Source of the DNA: Streptomyces sp. YIM 121038
GTDB taxonomy: Bacteria; Actinomycetota; Actinomycetes; Streptomycetales; Streptomycetaceae
Assembly (NCBI RefSeq): GCF_006088715.1
Contig: NZ_CP030771.1
Span: forward strand, 9,298,001 to 9,362,000
Length of the DNA: 64,000 nt
Reading direction: 5' to 3'
How positions within the stretch are numbered: position 1 is the stretch's first letter; every line of letters begins with the position of its first letter. The position numbers were made by a program, and so were the translations under genes. The notes under the pieces are model-generated. The model did no database searches and was not told the DNA's origin. It was given only the letters and a program-made list of their open reading frames with translations. Positions 45,237-54,393 of this stretch are shown here, in pieces.

Positions 45237-47858
45237 TCACGGCGCGGCACAGGGCAGGGTGCCGTCCTGCGCGCCTTCGATGAGGTCTTCATGAGCGGCC
45301 CTGACGCGCTGGGCGTCGGCCTTGAGGACCTTGCGATCGTACGTCAGCAGCCCGTTCAACTCACCCTCCACATCGGATATCTGGGTGTACACGGCGCCGT
45401 TGCCGCCCTTGCAGGCGAGGGCGCGGACCTCGGCGAGGCGGGCCAGATAGCCGTCGGTGTACCGCTCCTGGTCCACGTCGACGTACGACATCTGGACCGG
45501 CCAGGCGTGCCCGGGCACCGCGAGTCCCAGTCCGCCGTACTCGCCGCTGACCAGGGCCCTCCTGCCGTCGGGGGCGGGCTGGGCCGGGCTCGGGTAGCCG
45601 TGCTCGTCGAGGATGTCGCCGACGCCGCCGTCGGTGCCCAGGTTGACGCCGGACATGTTGTTGACCAGGCGGGTGGGGTCCCACCGCTTGACCTGCCGCG
45701 CGACGCGGGCCACGTCGTACTGGCCCCACCCCTCGTTGAAGGGCACCCACATGACCACCGAGGGGCTGCTCGCGTGCTCGTCGATCATCTCCTTCAGCTC
45801 GCGCTCGTACTGGGCCCGCGCGGCCCCGTCCGGGACGGTCCCCGCGGTCATCGCGGGCATGTCCTGCCACACCAGCAGGCCCAGCCGGTCCGCCCAGTAG
45901 AACCAGCGGTCCGGCTCCACCTTGATGTGCTTGCGCACCGAGTTGTAGCCGAGCCTCTTGTGCGTCCGCAGGTCGTACGCCAGCGCCTCGTCGGTCGGCG
46001 CGGTGTGCAGCCCGTCCGGCCAGAAGCCCTGGTCGAGGGTGGCCATCAGATAGACGGGGGTGCCGTTGAGCACCGTGCGCGGGGTACCGCTCGTTGTGTC
46101 CACGGCGATGGAGCGCAGGCCGAAGTAGCTGCCGACGCGATCGCCGCCGACCGTGACCTTCACGTCGTAGAGGAACGGGTCGTCGGGCGACCAGAGGCGC
46201 GGCTCGCCGATCCTCAGGGTGAGGGGAGCGCCCGTCCGTCCGGTCGCCGTCGCGACCCGCTCGCCGTCCGCGTACGCGGTGGCCGTGACCGGCACGCCGT
46301 CGCGCACGCCCTTCGCCTCCACGACGGCCCGGCTCCCGGGGACATCGGGTGTGATCTTGAGCGAGTCGACGTGGTCGGCCGCCACCGGCTCCATCCAGAC
46401 GGTCTGCCAGATGCCGGACGAAGGGGTGTACCAGATGCCGCTGGGGTCCAGGCGCTGCTTGCCGAGGGGCGGGTTCTCGCCGCCCTCGCCACCCTTGGCG
46501 TCCGTCGGGTCGTACACGCCGACGATCAGTTCCTGGGTGGTCCCGGGCTTGAGCGCGTCGGTGACGTCGGCGCTGAACTTGTCGTAGCCGCCCCGGTGTT
46601 CGGCGACCTCGGTGCCGTTGACGTACACCCTCGCCCGCCAGTCGACGGCGCCGAAGTTCAGCCGCAGGCGCCGGCCGTCGCCGATCCGCCAGCCCTCGGG
46701 GACGGTGAACGTACGCCGGTACCACATGCGGTCCTCGTGCCGCTGGACGCCCGAGAGCTGTGACTCGACCGGGTAGGGAACGCGAATGCGCTCGGCGAGG
46801 TCCTTGCCCACCGGTGGCGCGTCACCCGCCTCGGCCGCGGCGAACTGCCACCGGCCGTTGAGGTTCCGCCACGTGGCCCGGGTGAGCTGCGGGCGCGGGT
46901 ACGCGCGCCACCCCCTGCCCGCCTCGGCGTCGCCCGCCCAGGGCGTGCGCAGTTCGTGGCGGGAACGGTTGACGCCGCCGCTGAGGAACGCGTCGACCTC
47001 GTTCCCGCCGACGGTGGCGAGACCGCCCCGGCCGTCGTAGCGCAGGTCCACGGTGCCGCGCGCGGTGCCCTCCTTGTTGCCGACGACGGGCTCCTCGAGG
47101 CGTACGAGCAGGACGCCGGGATCGGCCTCGTCGAGCGCAGCGGTGGCCAGGGGCCACTTGGCGCCGCCGATGGTGGCGTGGATGTGCCCGGTGAGGGAGC
47201 CGGGCGGGGGCGCGAGGCGTTGGGGGAAAGCGAGGGCGAGGGTGCGGCCGTCGGCCCGCACGGCGGCGTCGGTGGCGCCGTCGTAGTCCCAGCCGTCGGG
47301 CGGGCGGAACGCGTCGCGCGGCACGACGGCCTTCTCACCGCCCGGAGGGGTCCAGCGCAGCCGCAGATGCGAGCCGCCGTAGTGCTCGAAGTACTCGACC
47401 TTGATGTCGTAGGACGTGCCCGCGGTGAGCTCCACGGGCCGGGAGCTCTGCTCCTTGTCCCAGTCGTCGACCCAGTGGTCGATGACGAGTCGGCCGTCGA
47501 TCCACAGCCGGAAGCCGTTGTCCCCGATCATGGAGAAGGCCGTCGGTCCCGTCCGGTCCGGCACCAGCTTCCCGGTCCAGCGGACGGTGGCGTCGTCGCT
47601 GCGGCCGGTGGCCGCGGCGAGGCGGGGTTCGAGGGTGGCGAAGTCGATGACCGGGTCGAAGACGGTGGCCTTGAGCTCGTGGAAGTCGAAGGCTCCCGGC
47701 GCGGACTGGGTGTAGTACTCGCCCTTGAGTCCGTGGCTCCGCGGTGGGTCTCCGACAGCCGTGGCCGCGGGCGTCACCGTCAGTCCGGCGGCGCCCAGGG
47801 CCAGGAGCACCAGCAGGGCCACCTGGCGTCCGAGGCCGGTGAACTGTCGCAGTCGCAC
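45237..47858 (-). CDS. Secreted PA14-containing GH2 glycoside hydrolase
   Basis: 873 residues, GTG 47858 with GGAGGA upstream. Signal peptide 'GRQVALLVLLALGAAGLTV', then a PA14 domain ('LKGEYYTQSAPGAFDF', 'TGPTAFSMIGDNGFRLWIDG'). The rest is GH2: sugar-binding jelly roll ('RMWYRRTFTVPEGWRIG'), Ig-like domain, and TIM barrel. The barrel has acid/base 'VMWVPFNEGWGQYD' (Glu near 704) and nucleophile 'LVSGEYGGLG' (Glu near 773). GH2 enzymes are beta-galactosidases, mannosidases or glucuronidases; specificity cannot be read. A LacI-type box lies 222 bp upstream, hinting at sugar-controlled expression. Confidence 0.88.
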   Translation of the reverse strand: MRLRQFTGLGRQVALLVLLALGAAGLTVTPAATAVGDPPRSHGLKGEYYTQSAPGAFDFHELKATVFDPVIDFATLEPRLAAATGRSDDATVRWTGKLVPDRTGPTAFSMIGDNGFRLWIDGRLVIDHWVDDWDKEQSSRPVELTAGTSYDIKVEYFEHYGGSHLRLRWTPPGGEKAVVPRDAFRPPDGWDYDGATDAAVRADGRTLALAFPQRLAPPPGSLTGHIHATIGGAKWPLATAALDEADPGVLLVRLEEPVVGNKEGTARGTVDLRYDGRGGLATVGGNEVDAFLSGGVNRSRHELRTPWAGDAEAGRGWRAYPRPQLTRATWRNLNGRWQFAAAEAGDAPPVGKDLAERIRVPYPVESQLSGVQRHEDRMWYRRTFTVPEGWRIGDGRRLRLNFGAVDWRARVYVNGTEVAEHRGGYDKFSADVTDALKPGTTQELIVGVYDPTDAKGGEGGENPPLGKQRLDPSGIWYTPSSGIWQTVWMEPVAADHVDSLKITPDVPGSRAVVEAKGVRDGVPVTATAYADGERVATATGRTGAPLTLRIGEPRLWSPDDPFLYDVKVTVGGDRVGSYFGLRSIAVDTTSGTPRTVLNGTPVYLMATLDQGFWPDGLHTAPTDEALAYDLRTHKRLGYNSVRKHIKVEPDRWFYWADRLGLLVWQDMPAMTAGTVPDGAARAQYERELKEMIDEHASSPSVVMWVPFNEGWGQYDVARVARQVKRWDPTRLVNNMSGVNLGTDGGVGDILDEHGYPSPAQPAPDGRRALVSGEYGGLGLAVPGHAWPVQMSYVDVDQERYTDGYLARLAEVRALACKGGNGAVYTQISDVEGELNGLLTYDRKVLKADAQRVRAAHEDLIEGAQDGTLPCAAP

Positions 47859-48079
47859 GGATCCTCCTTGGCTGAGGAAGACGGCGGCCCGGGGGCCGCG
47901 AGGGGCGAACGGCCGTGCATGGCGTTGCGAGGTTGTCCGTAGGTACCAGAACACACCTGTGATGCGAGAGCCAGGGCCTGGCGGAAGCGGGCGCCGAACG
48001 GGCGGCGGCGGGCGCGGAACGGAAGCCGCGTGGTCTGGACTTGCCATCGCGGCTTCCCTACTCTCGGCCCCAGCCGTGA

Positions 48080-48093
48080 TGAGAGCGCTCTCA
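48080..48093. promoter_or_regulatory. LacI-family operator-like palindrome
   Basis: TGAGAGCGCTCTCA is a perfect 14-bp palindrome. It matches the general form of Streptomyces LacI-family boxes (the CebR box is TGGGAGCGCTCCCA). It lies in the 357-bp divergent region between the GH2 gene and the S1 protease gene. No LacI-family gene is in the window. Downstream of it (48100-48170) a GGTCCGACCC sequence occurs three times. Confidence 0.6.
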
Positions 48094-48215
48094 GAAACCT
48101 CGGTCCGACCCCGGCACCCCGGTTCCATGCACACCCGGTCCGACCCTCCACCCTGGTCCGACCCTCCCCGCCCCGGTTCCACTCCCACTCCGTTGGAACG
48201 ACGAAAGGGTCCCCT

Positions 48216-49367
48216 GTGAGACGCAAGACGGGAGCACGTCTGGCTCTGTCCGCCCTATTGCTGCTGGCGACCTGCGGCGGCACAGGCGTCGCCACGGCCG
48301 CCACTACCGCCACCACGCCCGGGTCCGGGGCCCCCGCCTCCGCCGGGCTCCTCGACGCGATGGAGCGCGACTTCGGCCTGTCGCCGAGCGCCGCGCGTGA
48401 CCGGCTCGCCGCCGAGCGGCACGCCGTCGGGGTCGAGCGCGCGGCGCGCGAGGCGGCGGGCGCCGACTACGCAGGATCCTGGTTCGACGCCGGGAGCGAC
48501 CGGCTGACCGTGGCCGTGACCCGGCCGGGGGCCGCGAAGGCCGTGCGCCGCACGGGCGCCGCCGTCCGGATCGTCGAGCACAGCGCGGCGCGCCTCGACG
48601 CCGCGAAGGCGCGCGTGGACCGCATCAAGGCACCCTCAGGCGTGGCGAGTTGGCGCGTCGACCCCAAGGCGAACAGGGTCGTCGTCTCCGTCGTCGCGGG
48701 CCACGCCGCCGACAAGGACGTCGAAGCCTTCGTGCGCCGAGCCCGCGCCACCGCCCCCGTGCGGGTCGCGACGGTCGCCGACGCGCCCCGCACCTTCGCC
48801 GCCGGTACCGTCGGCGGCGACCCGTACTACACCGGCAACGTCCGCTGCTCCATAGGCTTCTCGGTGCACGGCGGCTTCGTCACCGCCGGGCACTGCGGGC
48901 GCGCGGGGGCCTCGGTGCGCGGCTGGGACGGCTCCGCGATGGGCACGTTCCAGGGCTCGTCGTTCCCGGGCGACGACTACGCCTACGTCTCCGTCGGCCA
49001 GGGCTGGTGGACCGTGCCGGTCGTCCTGGGCTGGGGCACCATCCCGGACCGGCTGGTGCGCGGCTCCACCGAGATGCCGGTCGGCACGTCCATCTGCCGC
49101 TCGGGCTCCACCACGCACTGGCACTGCGGGCAGGTCCTGGCCAAGAACGAGACCGTGAACTACTCCGACGGCACCGTCGTGCACCAGTTGACCAAGACCA
49201 GCGTCTGCGCCGAACCCGGCGACTCCGGCGGCTCGTTCATCAGCGGGGACCAGGCGCAGGGCGTCACGTCGGGCGGCTGGGGCAACTGCTCCGGCGGCGG
49301 CGAGACCTGGTACCAGCCGGTGAACGAGATCCTCGCGCGGTACGGGCTGACGCTGCACGTCACCTGA
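48216..49367 (+). CDS. Secreted S1 serine protease (alpha-lytic/streptogrisin type)
   Basis: 383 residues, GTG 48216 with GAAAGGG upstream. It has a signal peptide ending near 'VATAATT' and a propeptide of the alpha-lytic type ('LLDAMERDFGLSPSAARDRL', 'KANRVVVSVVAGHAADKDVE'). The mature protease contains the triad His226 'TAGHC', Asp253/254 'PGDDYAYV' and Ser337 'GDSGGSF'. Cysteines pair as in streptogrisins ('RCSIGF', 'TAGHCG', 'HWHCG'). A secreted, self-processing endopeptidase. It is divergent from the GH2 glycosidase, with a LacI-like box between. Confidence 0.92.
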   Translation: MRRKTGARLALSALLLLATCGGTGVATAATTATTPGSGAPASAGLLDAMERDFGLSPSAARDRLAAERHAVGVERAAREAAGADYAGSWFDAGSDRLTVAVTRPGAAKAVRRTGAAVRIVEHSAARLDAAKARVDRIKAPSGVASWRVDPKANRVVVSVVAGHAADKDVEAFVRRARATAPVRVATVADAPRTFAAGTVGGDPYYTGNVRCSIGFSVHGGFVTAGHCGRAGASVRGWDGSAMGTFQGSSFPGDDYAYVSVGQGWWTVPVVLGWGTIPDRLVRGSTEMPVGTSICRSGSTTHWHCGQVLAKNETVNYSDGTVVHQLTKTSVCAEPGDSGGSFISGDQAQGVTSGGWGNCSGGGETWYQPVNEILARYGLTLHVT

Positions 49368-49670
49368 CGCGCCGCCGCTGACCGGTCTGCCAACGCGTCG
49401 CGCCCGCCGGTGAGGTGCTCGGCCACAAGGCCGCGCCGACAGCCGACCGAACCGGGCGCGACGCGCTTGCCGCAACCCCCTGCTCGGGCGGAGCGGGCCT
49501 CCCCACCGAGCGATCCCGGCAGTTGCCGCACAGCGAACACCTGCGGTCCGACCCCGGGCCATTCGTAACCGCGAGTGAAGACGCGCGGCGTCGAGCCGGT
49601 CCTGGCCCAGGGCGAGGCGTGGCCAACAGGGCGCGCTGCCTATGGCGCCATCTCGTGAGGGCCTCCGCGG
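49368..49670. other. Convergent gap, nothing recognised
   Basis: 303 bp between the S1 protease and the YbjQ-like gene. Frames exist but lack ribosome sites and codon bias. I see no strong palindrome. Confidence 0.4.
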
Positions 49671-50039
49671 CTACCCCTTCGGGGCGAGGACCACGGCGGT
49701 TCCGTACGCGCACACCTCGGTGCCCACGTCCGCCGCCTCCGTCACGTCGAAGCGCATCATGAGGACCGCGTTCGCACCCCGTGACCTGGCCTGCTCCACC
49801 AGTCGTTCCATGGCCTGGTTCCGCGTCTCCACGAGGGTTTTGGTCAGGCCCTTCAGTTCGCCGCCGACCAGGGACTTCAGGCCCGCGCCGATCTGCGAGC
49901 CGAGGTGCCGCGAGCGCACCGTCAGGCCGAAGACCTCACCGATGACCTGCTGCACCTGATACCCCGGAACGTCATTGGTCGTCACGACCAGGACGTCGGA
50001 CTGCGCGGCCTGGCCGCCGCCGAAATCCTCGATGCCCAT
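49671..50039 (-). CDS. YbjQ/UPF0145 family protein
   Basis: 122 residues, ATG 50039 with GAGGAGG 8 nt upstream. Typical features: 'VLVVTTNDVPGYQVQQVIGE' at the start, 'GLTVRSRHLGSQIGAGLKSL', then 'LVETRNQAMERLVEQARSRG', 'ANAVLMMRFD' and 'EVCAYGTAVVL'. The family forms pentamers of unknown function (called heavy-metal-binding, without firm evidence). Conserved length, so intact. Confidence 0.88.
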   Translation of the reverse strand: MGIEDFGGGQAAQSDVLVVTTNDVPGYQVQQVIGEVFGLTVRSRHLGSQIGAGLKSLVGGELKGLTKTLVETRNQAMERLVEQARSRGANAVLMMRFDVTEAADVGTEVCAYGTAVVLAPKG

Positions 50040-50169
50040 ACGAGTGCACCTCCTCGACGCCAGCATGGCCTGCTCCACGGCGTCGTGCCAGTGGGCACCG
50101 GCGTGGAGGTGCCCCGAGAGGTACCGAGGACCGCCCCGGCCGGCTCGGGCCGGGGCGGTGCGCCCGCGG

Positions 50170-50706
50170 TCACTCCGGCGTGCGGGCCCGCCGGGTCGTG
50201 GAGCGTGCCGCCTCCTGGGCCGTGTCCTTGACCGACGACACGGCCTCGCGGGCCGGTTCGCGCAGTTCGGCCCCGGTCTCGCGGGCCGCGCCCTGGGCGG
50301 CGTCCTTCACGGGGGCGACGAGCTCCTCGGAGTGGTCGCGGACCCGCTGGCCGACGCGGGTCTCGGCGGCGGTCGGCGGGAAGAGCGCGCCGACGAGCAG
50401 GCCCGCGCCGAAGGCGACCATCCCGGCCGCCAGCGGGCTGCCCTGGGCCCGGGCGCGCATCCGCTCGGGCGTCTGCCCGGCCTGCTCCCGCACCTGCCCG
50501 GTGGTGTCGCCGACCTGCGCGGTGGTGGCCCGCGCGGTGCCCATGACGCGGTCCCTGACGCCCTCGGCGCGGGAGCGCACCGCACGCGCGCGGCGGCGCG
50601 CCACACGGGGAGGACTGAGCCGCTCGGCGAGTCGGTCCACACTCTCGGACAGATGGGTCCGGGTCTCCTCGGCCTCCTGCTTCAGCCGGTCGGGTGTCGG
50701 GCCCAT
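50170..50706 (-). CDS. DUF3618 family protein
   Basis: 178 residues, ATG 50706 with AGGAGG upstream. The N-terminus 'LKQEAEETRTHLSESVDRLA' is the DUF3618 signature (E-x-E-x-T-R-x-x-L-x-x-x-V-D-x-L). A helical basic region and a short membrane segment 'GMVAFGAGLLVGALFPP' follow, then an Ala/Glu coiled tail. It overlaps the holin-X gene by 25 nt. The family accompanies envelope proteins of actinobacteria; its role is unknown, probably structural at the membrane. Confidence 0.85.
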   Translation of the reverse strand: MGPTPDRLKQEAEETRTHLSESVDRLAERLSPPRVARRRARAVRSRAEGVRDRVMGTARATTAQVGDTTGQVREQAGQTPERMRARAQGSPLAAGMVAFGAGLLVGALFPPTAAETRVGQRVRDHSEELVAPVKDAAQGAARETGAELREPAREAVSSVKDTAQEAARSTTRRARTPE

Positions 50707-51116
50707 GTGGCGTCCTCCTTCAACGAATCGATCGAGCGTTCGGGTGTGAGCCGCACCGCGTGCATCCGCTTGCGCCCGGTGACGTACAGGACCGCGCCGA
50801 CCACCGCCCATACCGCGGCGACGATCAGCGCCGCCCACGCGCGGTCCATGACGTGGTCGAGGCCGAAGACCGCCGCGAGGCTGGCGAGCGCGAGGGCGAG
50901 GCCGGTGGCGTATCCGGAGCCCCCGTACAGGCCCGCCGCCTGTCCCGCCTGCCCGCCCTGTTCCTTCAGCTCCGCCTTGGCCAGGTCGACTTCGGTGCGT
51001 ACGAGGTGGGTCAGGTCGGTGGTGATCTCCCCCACGAGGTCGCCGATGGAGGCGTCCGGGGCGGGGTCCTGCCGGGTGGCCGGTGGCCGGTCGGTGTGCG
51101 GGGCGGGCACGGTCAC
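50682..51116 (-). CDS. Actinobacterial holin-X family membrane protein
   Basis: 144 residues, GTG 51116 overlapping the upstream stop by 4 nt (GTGA). Amphipathic N-terminal helix 'LVRTEVDLAKAELKEQGGQA', then two membrane helices ('ATGLALALASLAAVFGL', 'ALIVAAVWAVVGAVLYVTG') and a short basic end. This is the standard 'phage holin family' protein of actinobacteria. Despite the name it is chromosomal, and its link to lysis is unproven. Part of a three-gene envelope operon with the proteins on either side. Confidence 0.85.
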   Translation of the reverse strand: MTVPAPHTDRPPATRQDPAPDASIGDLVGEITTDLTHLVRTEVDLAKAELKEQGGQAGQAAGLYGGSGYATGLALALASLAAVFGLDHVMDRAWAALIVAAVWAVVGAVLYVTGRKRMHAVRLTPERSIDSLKEDATWARHPTG

Positions 51117-51745
51117 CACCCCCGGCCGGTCGTGGGCGGCGGCGTGGCCGGGGGCTCCGGCGTCACCGGGGTGCCGGAGGCACCCAGGCGCGGCATGGGC
51201 GGGGGCCCTTCGCCGGGCGCCAGGGCGGGCTCGGGCGCGTACGCGGCGACGGACTCGGGTGCTTCGCGCGCTGCTCCCCGGTCGGCGGGCCGCTCCTCGG
51301 CGCGCCGCTCCGCCGCGCCGACGCCGCGCCCGAGCCGGGACACGGCGAGCCCGGCGAGCGCCGCGCCCGCCAGGAACATCCCGGGGCGGCTGCGCGCGAA
51401 GTTCCGCGCGTCGTCGAGGAGTTCGTCGGCGCGGCGGTGCTCCATGCGGTCGGCGATGCGGTGGCCGCTCTCCGCGAGCTGCCGCACGAGCGGTGCCGCG
51501 GGGGAGTCGGGCTTGGCGCTCTCGCCCATGTGCCACAGGTCCGTCGACAGGTCACGAAGGCCGGCCGCGAGGCGTCGCACCTGCGCGCCGGCCTCGTCCG
51601 CGGCCTGTTCCCGCAGCCGTTCGTACAGGTCCCGGCCCTGGGCGACGGACTCGTGGACCACCTCGGCCGCGCCCTCGCGGGCGGCGCCCGCGACGTCCTG
51701 TCCGGTCGACCGGCCCTCGCGGCCGGGATCGTGCATCCGGTCCAT
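51113..51745 (-). CDS. Membrane-associated hypothetical protein of the holin-X operon
   Basis: 210 residues, ATG 51745 with GGGAGGA upstream. The first 115 residues are helical and charged ('ESVAQGRDLYERLREQAADE', 'MGESAKPDSPAAPLVRQLAE'). One membrane segment 'MFLAGAALAGLAVSRLG' follows, then a disordered Pro-rich tail. It is first in the operon with holin-X and DUF3618 proteins. Proteins of this layout regularly start such operons in Streptomyces; function unknown. Confidence 0.75.
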   Translation of the reverse strand: MDRMHDPGREGRSTGQDVAGAAREGAAEVVHESVAQGRDLYERLREQAADEAGAQVRRLAAGLRDLSTDLWHMGESAKPDSPAAPLVRQLAESGHRIADRMEHRRADELLDDARNFARSRPGMFLAGAALAGLAVSRLGRGVGAAERRAEERPADRGAAREAPESVAAYAPEPALAPGEGPPPMPRLGASGTPVTPEPPATPPPTTGRGW

Positions 51746-51881
51746 GGTTCCTCCCTGTGCAGTGCCTTGGTGTCGGACGCCGCGCCGGGTACCCGGGGTG
51801 CTGATCGGAACACCGTCCGTACGCGACACGCGAGGCCGCACTCCGGATTGGCGCGGGCCCGATGGGGTCACCCGTGCCCGT

Positions 51882-52958
51882 ATGACAGACGGCGATGAGC
51901 GCAGGAACCAGCGGGACACCGAGGCCGATGACGCGCGACAGCGGCAGGACCCGGCCCCCGGCCCCGGCCCCGAGGTCGAGCGGGCCGCGCCGGACGAGCC
52001 GGGCGAGTTGCCCGCCCGTTCCTGGTGGGCCGTGTCGCGCCGCACGGTGAAGGAGTTCCTGAACGACGACCTGCCCGACCGCGCCGCCGCCCTGACGTAC
52101 TACAGCGTGCTGTCGCTGTTCCCGGCGCTCCTGGTCCTGGTCTCCGTCCTCGGGGTGATCGGTGAGTCGGCCACGCGCACCGTCCTCGACAACCTGGACG
52201 ACCTCGCGCCGGGGCCGGTGCGCGACCTGCTGACGGACGCCGTACGGCAGTTGCAGGACCGGGGCGGGGTCAGCGGTGTGGTGGCCCTGGCCGGGCTCGC
52301 GGCCGCGGTCTGGTCCGCGTCCGGCTACGTAGCCGCCTTCATCCGCGCGGCCAACGCCGTCTACGACGTGGCCGAGGGCCGCCCCGTGTGGAAGCTGACC
52401 CCGCTGCGGCTCGGGCTGACCCTGGCGCTGATGGTGCTGCTGGCCGTCAGCGCGGTGATCGTGGTGTTCACCGGCCCGCTCGCCGAGCGCGCCGGTGACG
52501 CCATCGGGGCGGGCGACGTGGCGGTCACCGCGTGGTCCATCGCGAAGTGGCCGCTGCTCTTCGTCCTGGTCGTCCTGATGATCGCCCTGCTGTTCTGGCG
52601 CGCGCCCAACGCCCGCACCTCCGGCTTCCGCTGGATCAGCCCCGGCAGTGCCGTGGCCGTCGTCCTGTGGCTGGTGGCCTCCGCCGGGTTCGCCGTGTAC
52701 GCGGCCAACTTCGGCTCGTACAACAAGACGTACGGCACGCTCGCCGGTGTCATCGTCTTCCTCGTCTGGCTGTGGCTCACGAACCTGGCCGTCCTCCTCG
52801 GCCTGGAGTTCGACGCCGAACTCGCCCGGCAGCGCGCCATCAGCGGTGGCATGCCGGAGGCGCAGGAACCGTACGTGGAGCCGCGTGACACCCGGAAGTG
52901 GCCGCGCGAGCTGCGGAAACGGCTGCGCGGGAGCGGCGGCGAGCGGGTGGGCGGCTGA
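51882..52958 (+). CDS. YihY/BrkB family membrane protein
   Basis: 358 residues, ATG 51882. Charged N-terminal tail, then 'FLNDDLPDRAAALTYYSVLS' (the family's first conserved block) and about six membrane helices. These include 'LALMVLLAVSAVIVVFTGP', 'WPLLFVLVVLMIALLFWRAP' and 'LAGVIVFLVWLWLTNLAVLL', with the ending 'GLEFDAELARQRA'. Once thought to be RNase BN, the family is of unknown transport or envelope function. It is divergent from the holin-X operon (136 bp), consistent with a shared envelope role. Confidence 0.9.
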   Translation: MTDGDERRNQRDTEADDARQRQDPAPGPGPEVERAAPDEPGELPARSWWAVSRRTVKEFLNDDLPDRAAALTYYSVLSLFPALLVLVSVLGVIGESATRTVLDNLDDLAPGPVRDLLTDAVRQLQDRGGVSGVVALAGLAAAVWSASGYVAAFIRAANAVYDVAEGRPVWKLTPLRLGLTLALMVLLAVSAVIVVFTGPLAERAGDAIGAGDVAVTAWSIAKWPLLFVLVVLMIALLFWRAPNARTSGFRWISPGSAVAVVLWLVASAGFAVYAANFGSYNKTYGTLAGVIVFLVWLWLTNLAVLLGLEFDAELARQRAISGGMPEAQEPYVEPRDTRKWPRELRKRLRGSGGERVGG

Positions 52959-53066
52959 GGGCGGCGCGAGCAGGACCCGGTCCGTGACGGGGCGGGCGGC
53001 GGCCGGTCCCTGACCGGACGGGGCGGGACGGGCGGCGGCCCGGTCGCCGAGGCCGCGGGCGGCCGG

Positions 53067-54299
53067 TCACCGGCGGGCGAAACCCGGCGCGTGCTCCGGC
53101 CGCACCCCCACCCCGCCCAGGTACCCGGCGACCGTCCGCAGCGGCGGCACCTTCTGGAGGAGCTTGAGCGGCAGCGGAAGCCGGTCGCCGCGGAGCGTTC
53201 CGGCCAGCGCGGGCCGCAGCAGCGTCTCGTGCTCGCCGCGCTGCGACGCCTGGGTCACCGCCATGGGCAGCCAGCGCCGCTTCTGCACCCGTTCCAGGTC
53301 GCGTACGCCGACGTCGCCCCGCCGCAGCGGGGCCGCGAGGACGCGGGCCGCCGCCACCGCGTCCTGCACCGCGAGGTTGACGCCGACGCCGCCGACCGGG
53401 GACATGATGTGCGCCGCGTCCCCGATGCACAGCAGGCCGTCGCGGTACCAGCGGCGCAGCCGGCCCATGGTGACCTCCAGGAGTTTCACGTCGTCCCAGG
53501 ACCCGATCCCGCGCAGCGCCTCGCGGTCCCAGTCGAGCAGGTCGCCGAGCCGGTCCCGGAACCACTCGATGCCGTGGGCCCGCAGCCGCGCGTCGGCGCC
53601 CTTCTCGATGAGGTAGGAGGTCTGGTAGTAGTCGCCCCGGTCCATGGTCGCGGCGACCTGGCCGTCGCGGACGCTGAGGAACACGCGGCCGTCCTTGACC
53701 GGGTCGCGCGGCGCGGGCACGCGCACCTGCCACACGTCGATGGGTACGTCGAAGTAGTCGGGCGCGAGCCCGGCCGCCCGGCGCACCCGTGAGTCCCGTC
53801 CGTCGCAGGCGACGGTGAGGTCCGCGGCCAGTGCGCCCCGGGCGCCGTGCTCGTCGACGTACGTCACGCCGGTGACCCGGCCCGTCCGGTCGGTGGAAAG
53901 ACCCGTGACCGTCGTGCGCATCCGCAGGGTGAAGCCCGGCTCCTCGGCGGCCGCGCCCGCGAGCAGATCGAGGAAGTCCCACTGCGGGACCATCGCGATG
54001 TACTTGTGGCGGCCGGGGATGCGGCGCAGGCTGCCCGCGACGACCGTCGTGCCGTCGATGTGCATCCGCATCTCCTGGAGCCTGCGCGCGGGCAGCTCGG
54101 CGAAGCGTTCGCCGAGGCCCAGTTCGTCGAGCAGCCGCAGGGTGGAGGGGTGCACGGTGTCCCCGCGGAAGTCGCGCAGGAAGTCCCCGTGCTTCTCCAG
54201 GACGGTCACCTCGACTCCGGCCCTGGCCAGCAGCAGGCCGAGCATCATGCCCGCGGGTCCGCCGCCCACCACACAGCACGTCGTGCGCTCGCGTTCCAT
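53067..54299 (-). CDS. FAD-dependent monooxygenase (group A)
   Basis: 410 residues, ATG 54299 (GGAGAG at suitable distance; GTG 54308 touches the ribosome site). FAD fingerprint 'CVVGGGPAGMMLGLLLARAG', the second 'ACDGRDSRVRRAAG' (D-G box) and 'CIGDAAHIMSPVGGVGVN' (G-D box) are all present, as in p-hydroxybenzoate hydroxylase-like aromatic hydroxylases. The substrate-binding middle has no recognisable signature. Divergent from a nitronate monooxygenase gene across a near-perfect 34-bp palindrome, so both are likely under one TetR-type repressor. Confidence 0.88.
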   Translation of the reverse strand: MERERTTCCVVGGGPAGMMLGLLLARAGVEVTVLEKHGDFLRDFRGDTVHPSTLRLLDELGLGERFAELPARRLQEMRMHIDGTTVVAGSLRRIPGRHKYIAMVPQWDFLDLLAGAAAEEPGFTLRMRTTVTGLSTDRTGRVTGVTYVDEHGARGALAADLTVACDGRDSRVRRAAGLAPDYFDVPIDVWQVRVPAPRDPVKDGRVFLSVRDGQVAATMDRGDYYQTSYLIEKGADARLRAHGIEWFRDRLGDLLDWDREALRGIGSWDDVKLLEVTMGRLRRWYRDGLLCIGDAAHIMSPVGGVGVNLAVQDAVAAARVLAAPLRRGDVGVRDLERVQKRRWLPMAVTQASQRGEHETLLRPALAGTLRGDRLPLPLKLLQKVPPLRTVAGYLGGVGVRPEHAPGFARR

Positions 54300-54359
54300 G
54301 TCCGACACCTCTCCCCTCGTAGGCGCCCCGTGTCGCCGGGCGCCGCCCGCGCAGCACTC

Positions 54360-54393
54360 TAACCGATCGGTCAGATATCTGACCGGTCGGTTA
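54360..54393. promoter_or_regulatory. 34-bp TetR-type operator palindrome
   Basis: TAACCGATCGGTCAGAT (54360-54376) and ATCTGACCGGTCGGTTA (54377-54393) are inverted halves, matching at 16 of 17 positions. The CCGAYCGGTC core is typical of TetR-family sites. It lies 61 bp before the flavin monooxygenase start. No TetR gene is adjacent. Confidence 0.72.

Noticed and set aside
48100..48180. GGTCCGACCC repeats as a possible CRISPR or iteron array
   Set aside because: Only three short irregular copies with no regular spacers and no replication gene nearby.
50682..51116. Holin-X protein as evidence of a prophage
   Set aside because: No integrase, capsid, terminase or attachment sites; the family is a normal chromosomal envelope protein in actinobacteria.
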